From positions 47,164-74,133 of the forward strand of contig HF972686.1 of assembly GCA_000432995.1 (NCBI GenBank): a stretch of DNA of 26,970 bases, given 5' to 3'. The position numbers were made by a program, and so were the translations under genes. Under the pieces are notes generated by a model, which had not been told where the DNA came from, made no database searches, and saw only the letters and a program-made list of their open reading frames with translations. Positions 1 through 8,577 of the stretch are shown in pieces (positions within the stretch are counted from its first letter, which is position 1; each line of letters opens with the position of its first letter). This DNA comes from Clostridium sp. CAG:1013 (GTDB lineage: Bacteria > Bacillota > Clostridia > Oscillospirales > Acutalibacteraceae).

Positions 1-941
1 CCCACAATGCCGCACTGCTCGCAGTGGTGGATGTTGCACCGGCGCACGATGTGGCTGCCGATGTTCTCTTTGGTCCAGCCTTCCACCTGTGCCTGGAGGA
101 TGGCGTCACGTTCGGTCTGAGTGCCCTGCTTCAAACGCTGGGTGACCCACTTGTTCTCGTTGTTGGGCTGGAGGTACTTGCCCAGGGAGATGCCGCAGCA
201 CTTGGAATCGCTGATTTCGCAGTCCTCAATGATCCAGCCCTTGGACCAGTGGGGGCCCACCATGCCTTCCTGATAGGCGGTGGGAGGAGCCCAGGTGGTA
301 GCTGCCTGGCGTACCACGAACCCGGACAGGGTGATGTACCCGATGCCGGTGCGACTGGGGTAGAAGCAGTTGCGGCGGACGTTGATCTCCACCAGATGCT
401 CTCTGGGGTCCGCGCCCTGGAAGTTAGCGTAGATCAGGGTGTCGCCGCCCTCCTGGCAGGTGTACCACTGATACAGGCTGGCTTCCGGCTCCTGGCTGGG
501 AGCGAACACTTTGGGATCCAGCACAGCTTCCAGGCTGTCCACTTCGTACAGGCTCTTGCCGTCCAGATACACTTCGCCGGTGTGCAGAGGCATCTCGGAA
601 TAGTACCAGTCGCCGGAAAGCAGGGTGGTGTAGGGGTTGTAGTCGTTGAACAGACCGTTGCCGATTCGAGCCACGTACACGTCGCCCTGGTATTTCTCCC
701 ATTTCTTTACAGGCTCCGCGCCGGAGATCACTGCGCCCAAGGGCTCCTCGGACCGGTAGGTGATCCGGGCGTCTTCACGGCCGCCGTACAGCGGGTCCAC
801 ATATTCCCGATAAAGACCGGGCGCCACCACCACTTCGTCGCCGGGACGAGCCAGCTGGGCGGCTTCGTTGATGGTCTTGAAGGGGGACTCTTTGGTGCCG
901 CATCCGCTGCGGAACGCGCTGGCTGAGACGTAATAGATCAT
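1..941 (-). CDS. Right-handed parallel beta-helix protein (GH141/DUF1565-like), 3' end outside window
   Basis: The visible 313 codons begin MIYYVSASAFRSGCGTKESP and continue with a PFKTINEAA and PGDEVVVAPGLYREYV stretch. This is the opening typical of right-handed parallel beta-helix carbohydrate-active proteins (DUF1565-like, often near GH141). Later residues contain short rungs such as WIIEDCEISDSKCCGISLG and HIVRRCNIHHCEQCGIV, as expected for beta-helix coils. The start at 941 has a GGAAGG/AGGAG site at 951-958. No signal peptide is visible, so a cytoplasmic location is likely, which would be unusual for a polysaccharide-acting beta-helix protein. The gene lies 84 bp downstream of the DUF4867 gene on the same strand and is probably co-transcribed with it. 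The C-terminal part is missing, so the catalytic class cannot be settled. The fold call is firm; the GH141 link is tentative. Confidence 0.8.
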   Translation of the reverse strand, partial: MIYYVSASAFRSGCGTKESPFKTINEAAQLARPGDEVVVAPGLYREYVDPLYGGREDARITYRSEEPLGAVISGAEPVKKWEKYQGDVYVARIGNGLFNDYNPYTTLLSGDWYYSEMPLHTGEVYLDGKSLYEVDSLEAVLDPKVFAPSQEPEASLYQWYTCQEGGDTLIYANFQGADPREHLVEINVRRNCFYPSRTGIGYITLSGFVVRQAATTWAPPTAYQEGMVGPHWSKGWIIEDCEISDSKCCGISLGKYLQPNNENKWVTQRLKQGTQTERDAILQAQVEGWTKENIGSHIVRRCNIHHCEQCGIV

Positions 942-987
942 GATAGATAACTCCTTCCCATGTGTGGGTCTATGCTAGGGGATCCTT

Positions 988-1015
988 GGTGAGAAAGGCC
1001 GGATGCCTTCTCATC
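988..1015 (-). other. Intercistronic stem-loop
   Basis: GGTGAGAAAGGC at 988-999 pairs with GCCTTCTCATC ending at 1015, with one bulged A and a short loop. It lies between the DUF4867 gene and the beta-helix gene. On the minus strand no T-run follows, so it is more likely an attenuating or mRNA-stabilising hairpin than a full terminator. Confidence 0.4.
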
Positions 1016-1025
1016 CCCAGCTTGC

Positions 1026-1661
1026 TCAGTTCAGATCGCCTTCGATGTCGATGTTCTCGCCGGTGAGAGCGGCCACGGCGCCCTGGGAGACCTCAGAAGC
1101 CTCGGGATGGGCCAGCAGCCACTTGTTGGCGGCAAAGAGTTTCTTGTCCTCTTCGTTGAGGCAGGTGATCTCAGGCTTGGGACCATTGGTTCCCTTGGGC
1201 AGAGCCACCAGCACCTGGAAGCCTTTGCCCTTGGCGCTGGAGCAGGGAGCGTAGTGGAGGGTGGTGGCGTAAACTTCCACCATGACACCGGCGGGAGCGT
1301 AGAACGCCTTCACCTTGGAGGTGTCCAGCTTGCCGTCCACGATCTCGTCCTGCTTGGCCAGCAGCAGAATGAAGTCCTCAGTGCCCAGGTTCACTTCGCT
1401 GTCGCGATGGTACTCCAGGCAGTTGAGCTTGGTGTTGTGGCCGTTGCAGTAGCCCAGCTGGATGGGCATGCCGCCGTACTGGTTGGAGGCGATCACCTGA
1501 GCGATGGGCAGAGTTTCCAGAGCAGCGTCGGAAGCCTCGTAGATGGTGCCCTCGGGCAGGGGAGTCTTAGCCAGAGCTTTCAGCAGTTCGGCGGTGTCGT
1601 AGCCTTCCACGACCTGGCCGTAGGGAGCGAATTCGGGGTCGGTGACCTTGTAGATCTTCAT
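1026..1661 (-). CDS. DUF4867 family cupin-like protein
   Basis: The 211-residue protein matches what I recall of the DUF4867 family, a small cupin-like family with no established reaction. Putative metal-site residues are visible: H75, then E83 and H85 in NCLEYHRDSEVN (80-91), E89, and H136 in ATTLHYAPC (132-140). A cupin-type isomerase or sugar-binding role is plausible but unproven. There is no signal peptide, so it should be cytoplasmic. The ATG at 1661 follows an AAGGA site, and a clear promoter lies at 1716-1744. It appears to be the first gene of a transcript that continues into the beta-helix gene. It is GC-rich like the operon at 11-17 kb and unlike the adjacent AT-richer ABC block. 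Confidence 0.75.
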   Translation of the reverse strand: MKIYKVTDPEFAPYGQVVEGYDTAELLKALAKTPLPEGTIYEASDAALETLPIAQVIASNQYGGMPIQLGYCNGHNTKLNCLEYHRDSEVNLGTEDFILLLAKQDEIVDGKLDTSKVKAFYAPAGVMVEVYATTLHYAPCSSAKGKGFQVLVALPKGTNGPKPEITCLNEEDKKLFAANKWLLAHPEASEVSQGAVAALTGENIDIEGDLN

Positions 1662-1715
1662 AATGCATCCTTCTTTCTCAATATCATTCAGCGCCTTATA
1701 GGCTTATTCAAATTA

Positions 1716-1744
1716 AGTATAGTCTGCGGGGGGATTTATTGCAA
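1716..1744 (-). promoter_or_regulatory. Promoter of the DUF4867 gene
   Basis: Read on the minus strand, TTGCAA (1744-1739) is followed after exactly 17 bases by TATACT (1721-1716). This is a good sigma-A match about 55 bp upstream of the start codon. A run of six C residues sits in the spacer. Confidence 0.6.
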
Positions 1745-1899
1745 TCTTTTTGTACAAATTCTTTGTGGTTTTTGATCTTTTTCCCGAAACATTCACAGAG
1801 TCTCCCGGTCTTCTTTTAGAGCTTGTTCCCCAGTCGGCCTGCTAACGATTTCGGATCTTGGGGGGATTTGAAAGGAGAAGCGCGCCCTTATTTGTCGGC

Positions 1900-1949
1900 A
1901 AAAAAACATCCCATTTGCCAAGTTAGGACGGAAATTGGCAAATGGGATG
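1900..1949 (-). terminator. Rho-independent terminator of the ABC/GH95 operon
   Basis: TTGGCAAATGGGATG (1935-1949) and its exact reverse complement at 1907-1921 form a perfect 15-bp stem with a 13-nt loop. On the minus strand the stem is followed directly by a run of T residues (complement of the A-run at 1901-1906). It lies about 50 bp past the stop codon of the GH95-like gene. Confidence 0.85.
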
Positions 1950-1999
1950 AAGACGATTTAAATGGGATAATGATGAGTTGCAGATGAATAAAACGGCGC

Positions 2000-4435
2000 T
2001 TAATATGTGCACTGAATGCAGACTGGTTCTCCAGACTTGACGTTCAACGTCATAGCGCCATTTTTCAAAGAACACTCTTCTCCGTTTACTCGGAAAGAGG
2101 AGCATTCTTTTCGGAAGCGCAAAACAAGCTCCTGATCCTTATTGGGGATCAATTTCGCGGTAAATCCCTTGGAATCCCACACCAGGTGCTCTAGCTTGGT
2201 CCAGGTGTACAGCCACACGCCATCAAGTGTTCCTTGGGGAAGGGACTGGGGAAGTGCGGGGAGAAATTCCACTTCTCCCGGAGCGGAGAAAACGCACATT
2301 TCCAGCAAAATAGCCGGCATAGCGCCTTGCAGGTCCGGGAACGGGGCGTAATAGGGGAAATGCCGCGTAGACAGAGCACGGGTTACAAAACCGTGTGCCA
2401 TAAGTGTGCCAAGGCTTTGTTCCAGTTCTTCCACATCTTTCAGGCGGATGGCGGACAATACTCGATGAATAATTCCGTGGGCGGAGTCGTCCTGGTGAGC
2501 CCGCTTCCGGTTGGAAATCTGAATCGCTCGCGCCAACTCTGGCTGGTCTTCCCAGGTAATGTAATGGCCAGGCCACAAATCGTAATGGTGGGAAACGTGG
2601 CGGTGATTGAAATTTTCTGGAATGGTAGGCCATGCCCACTCTTTCAGTCCCCCTTCTTCATCTAAGAGATAGAGGGGCAAACTGTCTCTTTGTGCCTGCC
2701 AATGGGGAATGTTTTCCTGATCGATCCCCAGAGTGTTGCAAGCTTCCATCAGGTTGTCCAGCACTTCCCGACAGATCATGATATCCATTACAGAATTGAT
2801 GCGGGTGGGATAGGTGTGGGTAGCGCCGGCCCAAATAGGTGTTGGGTCTTCCGGAGAGAAAGAGGGGTAAAAAATGGAACGTCCATTTTCATCCCGATCA
2901 CAGGCGTAATCCTCGTAGAACAGGGCGATCTCTTTCAATCCTGGAACCACGCGCTGCTTTAGGAATTCCAGATCGCCTGTGACGAGATAATACCCCCACA
3001 GTTCATTGTAGATCCATCCCAGACAACCGGTCCAGGCGTAGTGTGGATATGTTTTGGAAAAGTGATAATACAAACCAGAGTCATAATCGCAATGAACGCT
3101 TGCCAGTAACCCTCGGGCGCCATAGAGTTTGCGGGCATTGGTACGGAAGTCGTCAAATTTTGACTCGTAATAGCGGAAATACACGTCCATCTCATCAAAG
3201 AGTCCCGTGTTATTTCCGGCACATACCTGCAAGTTTGTGTTTATGTTGTGCTGGCCCCAAAACGGAGGAAGCTCACCGGTGTCAGTAATTTGATAGAACC
3301 GCCCCATATCATAGAGCTTTGAAAGCATTTCAGGGTCTAGCAGGTGTTCTTCATGAGTGCGCTTTAGCAGTTCTTCAGCGGAGAGGGCATAATCATCCTG
3401 GTTGCCCAGACAGATTTGGGAACGTTCCATGCGCTCTCCCAAATAAGCTCGGTTTTCTTCTACAACTTGGTGAAAACTTTTTCCAAAGTGTTTTACCTGA
3501 TCTTCTAGCTCCGAGGCCAGACCGAAATGGAAATTTTCCTCGAATTTCTGAGTTTTGGAGATCAAAGTGACAGATTGAGCTCCCTTAATCACGAAACCAT
3601 GGTCTGTTGTTTCTACGCAACCCTTTTGATTGCACACCCTCAGTACAGAACAATATCCTTTTTGGCCATACTCTGGATAATAGGCTACTTCAAGTGTGGC
3701 GGTGTCTCCCTGCACTGTCAATTTCTCCTGACATTTTTCCGGAGCTTCCAATTTCCCCCGTTCCATAGTGGCGCGGGTGCCATCGCTGAAGACTTTGGGA
3801 GTGATCAAAGAAATTTCGCACCAAATTCCTTCTGGAGCATCACAAGTAAACCGAAGAACATGGAGATTTCCCTCATAGGCAGTGATGGCTTCTCGTTTGA
3901 AGGAACCCCGGCTATCGTCCCACTGGACAGTGACACATCCGGTAAGCATGTCCAACCAGCGCAGATAATTCTTTGTATCTTCCGCAGCAAGGTGAGAGAT
4001 CTCTAAACGGAAAGCGTCATGAGAATGGAGAGAGCCTACAGGATAAATGCTGGCCTGTTGCTGCTGACGCCAGGGAGCAAAATTCTCATCGGCCAAACGG
4101 GTACGGTCTGCCAGGTCACCAGCCTCTTCAAATTTTCCTTCTCTCAGCAGGCGGCGGATTTGCGGCATAATGGCTGTGAAATCCGGAGGCTCCGGTGTTT
4201 TTGCCCACTTGGGTTCAAAAAGCAGCTCATGAGTAAATGCCAGACGTTCTTCGTAGGGATGACCCATAACGCGGAGGCGTTGGCAGCCATTGCCGGTGGT
4301 CAATGCGTCGTCTACCCGCTGTGCTGGATATAGACTGCACACATTCCGGTGAGGCAGAATGGCCCTGCGTTGTTCCAGATCCATGGGTTGGAAGGCAACA
4401 GTATGGGCTAATGGATGATCTACAGGATGTTTCAT
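2000..4435 (-). CDS. GH95-like glycoside hydrolase (alpha-L-fucosidase / alpha-L-galactosidase type), cytoplasmic
   Basis: The 811-residue protein has the GH95 layout. An N-terminal beta-domain contains PAQRVDDALTTGNGCQRLRV (37-56), which resembles the family's PA..WxxALPxGNGRLG motif. A (alpha/alpha)6 catalytic domain and a C-terminal beta-sandwich follow. Candidates for known GH95 active-site residues are N397 and N399 (HNIN; the Asn pair that assists the base), E529 in FSPED (general acid) and D701 in PDLQGAM. HRHVSHHYDLWPG (611-623) matches the conserved HxSHxxxLxPG. The family usually has SPEN and DGNFG where this protein has SPED and PDLQGAM, so it is a divergent member and substrate is uncertain. 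No signal peptide is present, implying action on imported oligosaccharides. It is last in the ABC operon; AAGGAG precedes the ATG. Confidence 0.82.
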   Translation of the reverse strand: MKHPVDHPLAHTVAFQPMDLEQRRAILPHRNVCSLYPAQRVDDALTTGNGCQRLRVMGHPYEERLAFTHELLFEPKWAKTPEPPDFTAIMPQIRRLLREGKFEEAGDLADRTRLADENFAPWRQQQQASIYPVGSLHSHDAFRLEISHLAAEDTKNYLRWLDMLTGCVTVQWDDSRGSFKREAITAYEGNLHVLRFTCDAPEGIWCEISLITPKVFSDGTRATMERGKLEAPEKCQEKLTVQGDTATLEVAYYPEYGQKGYCSVLRVCNQKGCVETTDHGFVIKGAQSVTLISKTQKFEENFHFGLASELEDQVKHFGKSFHQVVEENRAYLGERMERSQICLGNQDDYALSAEELLKRTHEEHLLDPEMLSKLYDMGRFYQITDTGELPPFWGQHNINTNLQVCAGNNTGLFDEMDVYFRYYESKFDDFRTNARKLYGARGLLASVHCDYDSGLYYHFSKTYPHYAWTGCLGWIYNELWGYYLVTGDLEFLKQRVVPGLKEIALFYEDYACDRDENGRSIFYPSFSPEDPTPIWAGATHTYPTRINSVMDIMICREVLDNLMEACNTLGIDQENIPHWQAQRDSLPLYLLDEEGGLKEWAWPTIPENFNHRHVSHHYDLWPGHYITWEDQPELARAIQISNRKRAHQDDSAHGIIHRVLSAIRLKDVEELEQSLGTLMAHGFVTRALSTRHFPYYAPFPDLQGAMPAILLEMCVFSAPGEVEFLPALPQSLPQGTLDGVWLYTWTKLEHLVWDSKGFTAKLIPNKDQELVLRFRKECSSFRVNGEECSLKNGAMTLNVKSGEPVCIQCTY

Positions 4436-4457
4436 TTTAACTTTCTCCTTTTTCCCG

Positions 4458-4506
4458 GCTGGAATAGGGAGAGGTTTTATTTGACCTCTCCCTTGTGTTT
4501 TCCAGC
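4458..4506 (-). other. Nested intercistronic stem-loop between binding protein and GH95-like gene
   Basis: An inner perfect 10-bp stem (AGGGAGAGGT at 4466-4475 with ACCTCTCCCT at 4484-4493) sits inside an outer 7-bp stem (GCTGGAA at 4458-4464 with TTCCAGC at 4500-4506). No T-run follows on the minus strand. Hairpins like this after a binding-protein gene commonly protect its mRNA or reduce read-through. Confidence 0.55.
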
Positions 4507-4538
4507 AGGGCCAATGTTATGAGATGAAGTGACGGTAA

Positions 4539-6320
4539 TTATCCAAAGTTTTCCATATAGGTATCATAAGCGGCTTGCTGAAGGGCCACATAACCTTCAA
4601 GATCCATGCTTTCCAACGCGCTGAGATAGGATGCCCAATCCTTTTCAATGTCCAGATCGCCTGTGATGAACTGAACAGTAGCCTGGTTGGTATATTGACC
4701 AATGGAGACGGAATATTCGGAAATGCGCTTCGCGTCATCAGAGGTGTACGCCATGCTGGGCAGGACAGTTCCTTCCTCAGGAGTGTACTGGGAATATGCG
4801 TTGCCGAAGGAATACAGCAGTCCTTCAGAGTTCATAGAGGGATCTTTAGCGTAACGGCTGAGACGGAGCTCACTGGTATTGCCCAGTACGCAGGCATCCG
4901 TATCCCAAATGTTTTTCACAAAATCAATTCCCAGACTGGTATAATCGCCGCCAGTGCCGTCTTCGCGATATGCGGGGGGATCGATAGTTTTCCAGCGGGC
5001 CTCGCCACCGGAGATGGATGTACCTTCGTTCACATACTCCCAGCCGATTCCTTCCTCGCCAAACTGTTGCGTCAGAGTCCATTCCTCAGTGGCAAGCAAG
5101 TCGAAAAGTTTGACTGCCAATTCAGGGTTGGCACAGTCTTTTGTCACCACACCGCAGCAAGTCTGGAAATAATCCACAGGATAATACGCTGCCAACCGCA
5201 CGCCGTCGGGACCTTCCAGGGGTTCCAACACAGTCCAATCCTGATAAGGTCCAGGCTGCTCCAAGCGAAGCTCCGTGGTGTCGCAGGGGAAACCACCGCT
5301 TGATACACATGCTACCAGAGGAGTTTCGCCCTGTACAGATGCCTTCATCTGAGTGGTATCCTGGGTGAAGGTTTGAGAATCCAAAAGCCCCTCTTTGAAC
5401 AGCTTGTTCATGTAAGCCAGTGCATCTTTGTACTCATCCTTAGAAAACTGGAATTCCACCTTGCCGTCGTTGACCACGAATCCAGCGCCGGTAACAGCAT
5501 TGGTGTTGGAAAGAATGTTGTTGTTTTGCAAAAAGGCGTTGCTTAAGAAGGTGGTAGGATCTGTTGCCCAAGAACCGTCTGCAATGCAGCCTGTCATAGG
5601 AATTTCATCCTGAATGCCGTTTCCGTTGGGATCTTCATTTTTTACGGCAGTGAGGAACTGATACAATTCTTCGGTGGTGGTAGGCATTTTTCCATCCATC
5701 AGCTTTTCTACCCAAGGCTTGTAAATCCACATTCTGGCCTGGTACATGCTGTGGAGGGTTTCATTCGTATTACCATAACAATAAACGTTTCCATCGGACA
5801 TTGTCAACTGTCCAAGACGATCAGGACATACTTCGTTGAGTTTGTTCCACGTTTCGCAATCCTTTAAGTAATCGTTTAGCGGGATAATAAGTCCCTGCTG
5901 GCCATAAAGCATGGTTTCCGCTTTTGTCCATTTGGTTGCCAGGAGAATATCCGGGAGCTTATCGCCACTTGCCATTAACAGATTTAGCTTGGTTTTTCCA
6001 TCTTCGCCAGAGGTGCAGGTTTGGAAATCGATGCGGATGTTTTCTTCCTTTTCCAAGATACTGGTAACCCAGTTGTCCTGATAATCTCCGTTTGATCCGG
6101 CAAAAGGCGTGATAACAAAGGCGGTCAGTGTTTGCTTTTCCTTTAAGGGGAATGTGATAGCCTCGTTCGAGGTGGATTCCTCTGTTGAGGTGGTGCTGCT
6201 TCCTGAGGCTGTTTGAGAAGGCGCGCTGCTGTCGTTTGGTTTGGAAGAAGTGCAGCCCGCGAGAAGAAGCAGAGAGGCCAGCAAGCAACTAAACAGTTTG
6301 GTTACCATTTTTCTTTTCAT
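4539..6320 (-). CDS. ABC transporter substrate-binding lipoprotein (LipO/YtcQ type)
   Basis: The 593-residue protein starts with a positively charged N-terminus, a hydrophobic stretch and the lipobox LLAGC, with the lipidated cysteine at position 23. A Ser/Thr/Pro-rich linker follows. The length and adjacent permease pair fit the large LipO/LplA/YtcQ binding proteins of Firmicutes oligosaccharide importers, which are longer than the roughly 420-residue MalE type. Motifs such as LPDILLATKW and DPNGNGIQDEIPMTG are typical of this group. It would be anchored outside the membrane and deliver an oligosaccharide to the two permeases encoded upstream. GGAGG lies 9 nt before the ATG. The substrate cannot be read from sequence; the GH95-like neighbour suggests a fucosylated or L-galactosylated glycan. 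Confidence 0.9.
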   Translation of the reverse strand: MKRKMVTKLFSCLLASLLLLAGCTSSKPNDSSAPSQTASGSSTTSTEESTSNEAITFPLKEKQTLTAFVITPFAGSNGDYQDNWVTSILEKEENIRIDFQTCTSGEDGKTKLNLLMASGDKLPDILLATKWTKAETMLYGQQGLIIPLNDYLKDCETWNKLNEVCPDRLGQLTMSDGNVYCYGNTNETLHSMYQARMWIYKPWVEKLMDGKMPTTTEELYQFLTAVKNEDPNGNGIQDEIPMTGCIADGSWATDPTTFLSNAFLQNNNILSNTNAVTGAGFVVNDGKVEFQFSKDEYKDALAYMNKLFKEGLLDSQTFTQDTTQMKASVQGETPLVACVSSGGFPCDTTELRLEQPGPYQDWTVLEPLEGPDGVRLAAYYPVDYFQTCCGVVTKDCANPELAVKLFDLLATEEWTLTQQFGEEGIGWEYVNEGTSISGGEARWKTIDPPAYREDGTGGDYTSLGIDFVKNIWDTDACVLGNTSELRLSRYAKDPSMNSEGLLYSFGNAYSQYTPEEGTVLPSMAYTSDDAKRISEYSVSIGQYTNQATVQFITGDLDIEKDWASYLSALESMDLEGYVALQQAAYDTYMENFG

Positions 6321-6374
6321 TTCTACAATCCTCCATTTTGTCCTAAAAAAGCTTTGTTTATGGTGAATTTAATC

Positions 6375-7271
6375 TTACCCCTTTACAGATCCCAACATCA
6401 CTCCTTTGACAAAATATTTTTGTACGAATGGATACAAAATCATCAATGGCAAGCTGCTGATGATGATGGTTCCATATTTAAACATTTCACTGACCAGATT
6501 CATTTTTTCCAACAATTCGGGATCAGAAATGGATCCTGAAATGTTGGCCTGATTTGTGATAAGGATTCCGCGGAGCACTAGCTGCAGCGGGTATTTTTCC
6601 TCAGAGTTTAAGTAGATCAAGGCGTTGAAGTAGGAATTCCACAGGGCTACCGCTACCCAAAGACTGATTACCGCTATGATCGGTTTTGAAAGAGGAAGGA
6701 CGATATGCCACAGAAACTTGTAATCAGAACAGCCATCGATCTTGCTTGCTTCCAGCAATTCCTGGGGGAGACTCTGGCTGTAATAGGTGCGCACAACTAT
6801 CACATTATAAGCGCTGACAGCTCCGGGCAAAACAATGGCCCACATGGTGTTATCGATGTTCAGTTGATTGACCAAAAGGTAGGAGGGGATCATTCCGCCG
6901 CTAAACATCATTGTAAAGACGAAGTATGTCATGATCACTTTTCTGCCACGCAGATCTTTTCGGGAAAGAGGATACGCGGCTATCACTGTAAGTACCACAC
7001 TGATGGCTGTGCCCACGACCATATAAAGCAGAGAATTTTTATATCCAATCCAAATCGGGTCATAGGCGAAAACAGTTTTATATCCCTGCAAGCTTGGCTC
7101 TACGGGGAGCAGCTTGACTTTTCCGGTCATGAGAGCGTCTCCGGAACTGAAGGAACAGCTGATAACGTAGATTAATGGATAAAGAAACGCTGCCATCAGA
7201 ATAATGAGAAAGATATAATTGATGGCGGTAAATACACGGTCTTGTCTGCATTGCTTTATTGAGCTTTTCAC
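6375..7271 (-). CDS. Carbohydrate ABC transporter permease (YtcP type)
   Basis: This 298-residue protein has about six membrane segments and the cytoplasmic EAA loop, EASKIDGCSDYKFLWHIVLP (174-193), which docks onto the ATPase subunit. It ends in the usual MLGSVKG tail of MalG/YtcP-type permeases. The start codon is GTG at 7271, supported by GGGAGG nine nt upstream. It lies 26 bp after the other permease and 54 bp before the binding-protein gene, in one operon. No ATPase gene is present nearby, as is common for importers that share an MsmX-like ATPase. Confidence 0.92.
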   Translation of the reverse strand: MKSSIKQCRQDRVFTAINYIFLIILMAAFLYPLIYVISCSFSSGDALMTGKVKLLPVEPSLQGYKTVFAYDPIWIGYKNSLLYMVVGTAISVVLTVIAAYPLSRKDLRGRKVIMTYFVFTMMFSGGMIPSYLLVNQLNIDNTMWAIVLPGAVSAYNVIVVRTYYSQSLPQELLEASKIDGCSDYKFLWHIVLPLSKPIIAVISLWVAVALWNSYFNALIYLNSEEKYPLQLVLRGILITNQANISGSISDPELLEKMNLVSEMFKYGTIIISSLPLMILYPFVQKYFVKGVMLGSVKG

Positions 7272-7297
7272 AATATTCTTCCTCCCTGTTTTTTATT

Positions 7298-8230
7298 TTA
7301 CAGAAGGCCATCCCCAGAAATCTTGTTGACGATTTTGTTAACGGAAAGCAGCAGGACCAATCCGATCACAGACTGGAATAGACCTATGGCGGTCGCGTAG
7401 GAAAAATCGGGAATGGAAGCTGTTAAAGCTACTTTGTAGGAATAAGTTGAGATGATTTCAGACATGCGCAGGTTGTTGGGATTCTGCATCGCCAATACTT
7501 TTTCGTATCCTACATTTAATAGGCTGCCCACATTGAGTATGAGAAGAATACATGCGGTGGGTAGAATGGCAGGGAAATCAATATGGCGAATTCTTTGAAA
7601 AATTGTAGCGCCTTCCACAATGGCTGCTTCATGCAGCTGCAGATCTACACCGGAGAGAGCTGAAATATAGATGATAGAATTAAAGCCTACCATCTGCCAG
7701 ACTCCGGACCATACATATAATGATGGGAAAACATCCGCGCTAGCCAGAACATTTACTCCGGTTGTCTGTTCGATGAAGGATCCTAATGCACCGGTTCTGG
7801 CGTTGAATAGGGCGTTGATCATACCCACTAAAACGATCGTGGAGATAAAGTAGGGGAAATAAGAAACCATCTGGACGGTCTTGCGAAACCAAGTTCTCCC
7901 CACGTAGTTCAGACACAGTGCCAATAAAATAGAGCATGGGAAATTTACAAGCAAACTGTAAACGGAAAGGGTTAAAGTGTTGACTAAGCAATCCACAAAG
8001 TTATAGTTGCTGAAGAATCGAAGGAAATTTCCCATTCCAAAATGATCTGTCCAGGGACAAGTTAGAATATCAGATCCGATGGTGTAATCTTTAAAAGCGA
8101 TAATGGCGCCATACATAGGGTAATAGTTAAAGACGGCAAGGAAGATCATTGGTAAAAGCAATAAACTGTACAGCTGCCAGTTGTTCCTAAAGGAATTCTT
8201 TTTTTTCTTGCTGGACACATGTTTTTCCAT
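7298..8230 (-). CDS. Carbohydrate ABC transporter permease (LplB/YteP type)
   Basis: The 310-residue protein has a basic, lysine-rich cytoplasmic N-terminus, about six hydrophobic segments and the EAA loop EAAIVEGATIFQRIRHIDFP (201-220). Features such as YYPMYGAIIAFKDY are typical of LplB/YteP permeases, which pair with LipO-type binding proteins. It is the first gene of the minus-strand operon, facing the membrane-bound AraC-type regulator gene across a 347-bp gap. The ribosome binding site before the ATG is weak (GAAGGAAG, about 13 nt away). Confidence 0.92.
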   Translation of the reverse strand: MEKHVSSKKKKNSFRNNWQLYSLLLLPMIFLAVFNYYPMYGAIIAFKDYTIGSDILTCPWTDHFGMGNFLRFFSNYNFVDCLVNTLTLSVYSLLVNFPCSILLALCLNYVGRTWFRKTVQMVSYFPYFISTIVLVGMINALFNARTGALGSFIEQTTGVNVLASADVFPSLYVWSGVWQMVGFNSIIYISALSGVDLQLHEAAIVEGATIFQRIRHIDFPAILPTACILLILNVGSLLNVGYEKVLAMQNPNNLRMSEIISTYSYKVALTASIPDFSYATAIGLFQSVIGLVLLLSVNKIVNKISGDGLL

Positions 8231-8316
8231 AGTAGATACCCCGCTTCCTTCTTGTGAATTTGGATCTCTGAGTTTTAAAGCCAGGTCCGTATGGGAGACC
8301 TCCTCTTTTCGGGGCT

Positions 8317-8325
8317 ACTATAACA
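8317..8325 (-). promoter_or_regulatory. Probable extended -10 promoter of the ABC/GH95 operon
   Basis: On the minus strand the sequence TGT-TATAGT forms an extended -10 element. An acceptable but weak -35 (TTTACT or TTACTT) lies 17-18 bases upstream. This would give an mRNA leader of about 80 nt before the first permease. Confidence 0.45.
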
Positions 8326-8509
8326 CGAACAAAAAAGGAAAGTAAATATTCTCTTTTTTAGCCATTATTCATTAATTTAATCTTGAAAATATAGAGGGAA
8401 TGTTTATATTCCAAAGTTTTTTTGAAGCCAAAGTGGGTATTCCTTTTTTTAGATTGCGGCGGAAACTTTTGTCATTTCTTTGGAATCGCTGTTCTTTTTG
8501 AATATAAAA

Positions 8510-8518
8510 TGGTATACT
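8510..8518 (+). promoter_or_regulatory. Probable extended -10 promoter of the membrane-bound AraC-type regulator
   Basis: TGG-TATACT is an extended -10 element about 60 bp before the start codon. No good -35 hexamer is visible at the usual distance, which would suit either an extended -10 promoter or activator dependence. Confidence 0.45.
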
Positions 8519-8577
8519 CAGGTCAAAATTATTGTCTTATATACAGGGCGCTAGGAATCTTAAAGGAGGGGTTACAG

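Larger units (their letters stand above)
1662..1999. other. Intergenic region between the DUF4867 gene and the GH95-like gene
   Basis: This 338-bp stretch holds the minus-strand promoter of the DUF4867 gene (1716-1744) and the terminator of the upstream glycosidase operon (1900-1949). I see no plausible coding sequence in the rest; the short reading frames here lack ribosome binding sites. Confidence 0.6.
8231..8577. other. Divergent regulatory region between the ABC operon and its regulator
   Basis: This 347-bp AT-rich stretch holds back-to-back promoters: one at 8317-8325 for the importer operon and one at 8510-8518 for the regulator gene. An interrupted repeat GGAAT-6-ATTCC lies near 8400, between the two promoters. 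No gene is supported; the plus-strand frame can be extended upstream to 8422, but the AAGGAGG site selects the ATG at 8578. Confidence 0.55.

Noticed and set aside
24..926. Open frame of 300 codons on the plus strand at the left edge
   Set aside because: The minus strand encodes a beta-helix protein with a proper start at 941; the plus-strand frame has no recognisable features.
8422..8577. Upstream extension of the membrane-bound AraC-type regulator by 52 codons
   Set aside because: The extension overlaps the promoter, has no ribosome binding site, and AAAGGAGGGG clearly selects the ATG at 8578.
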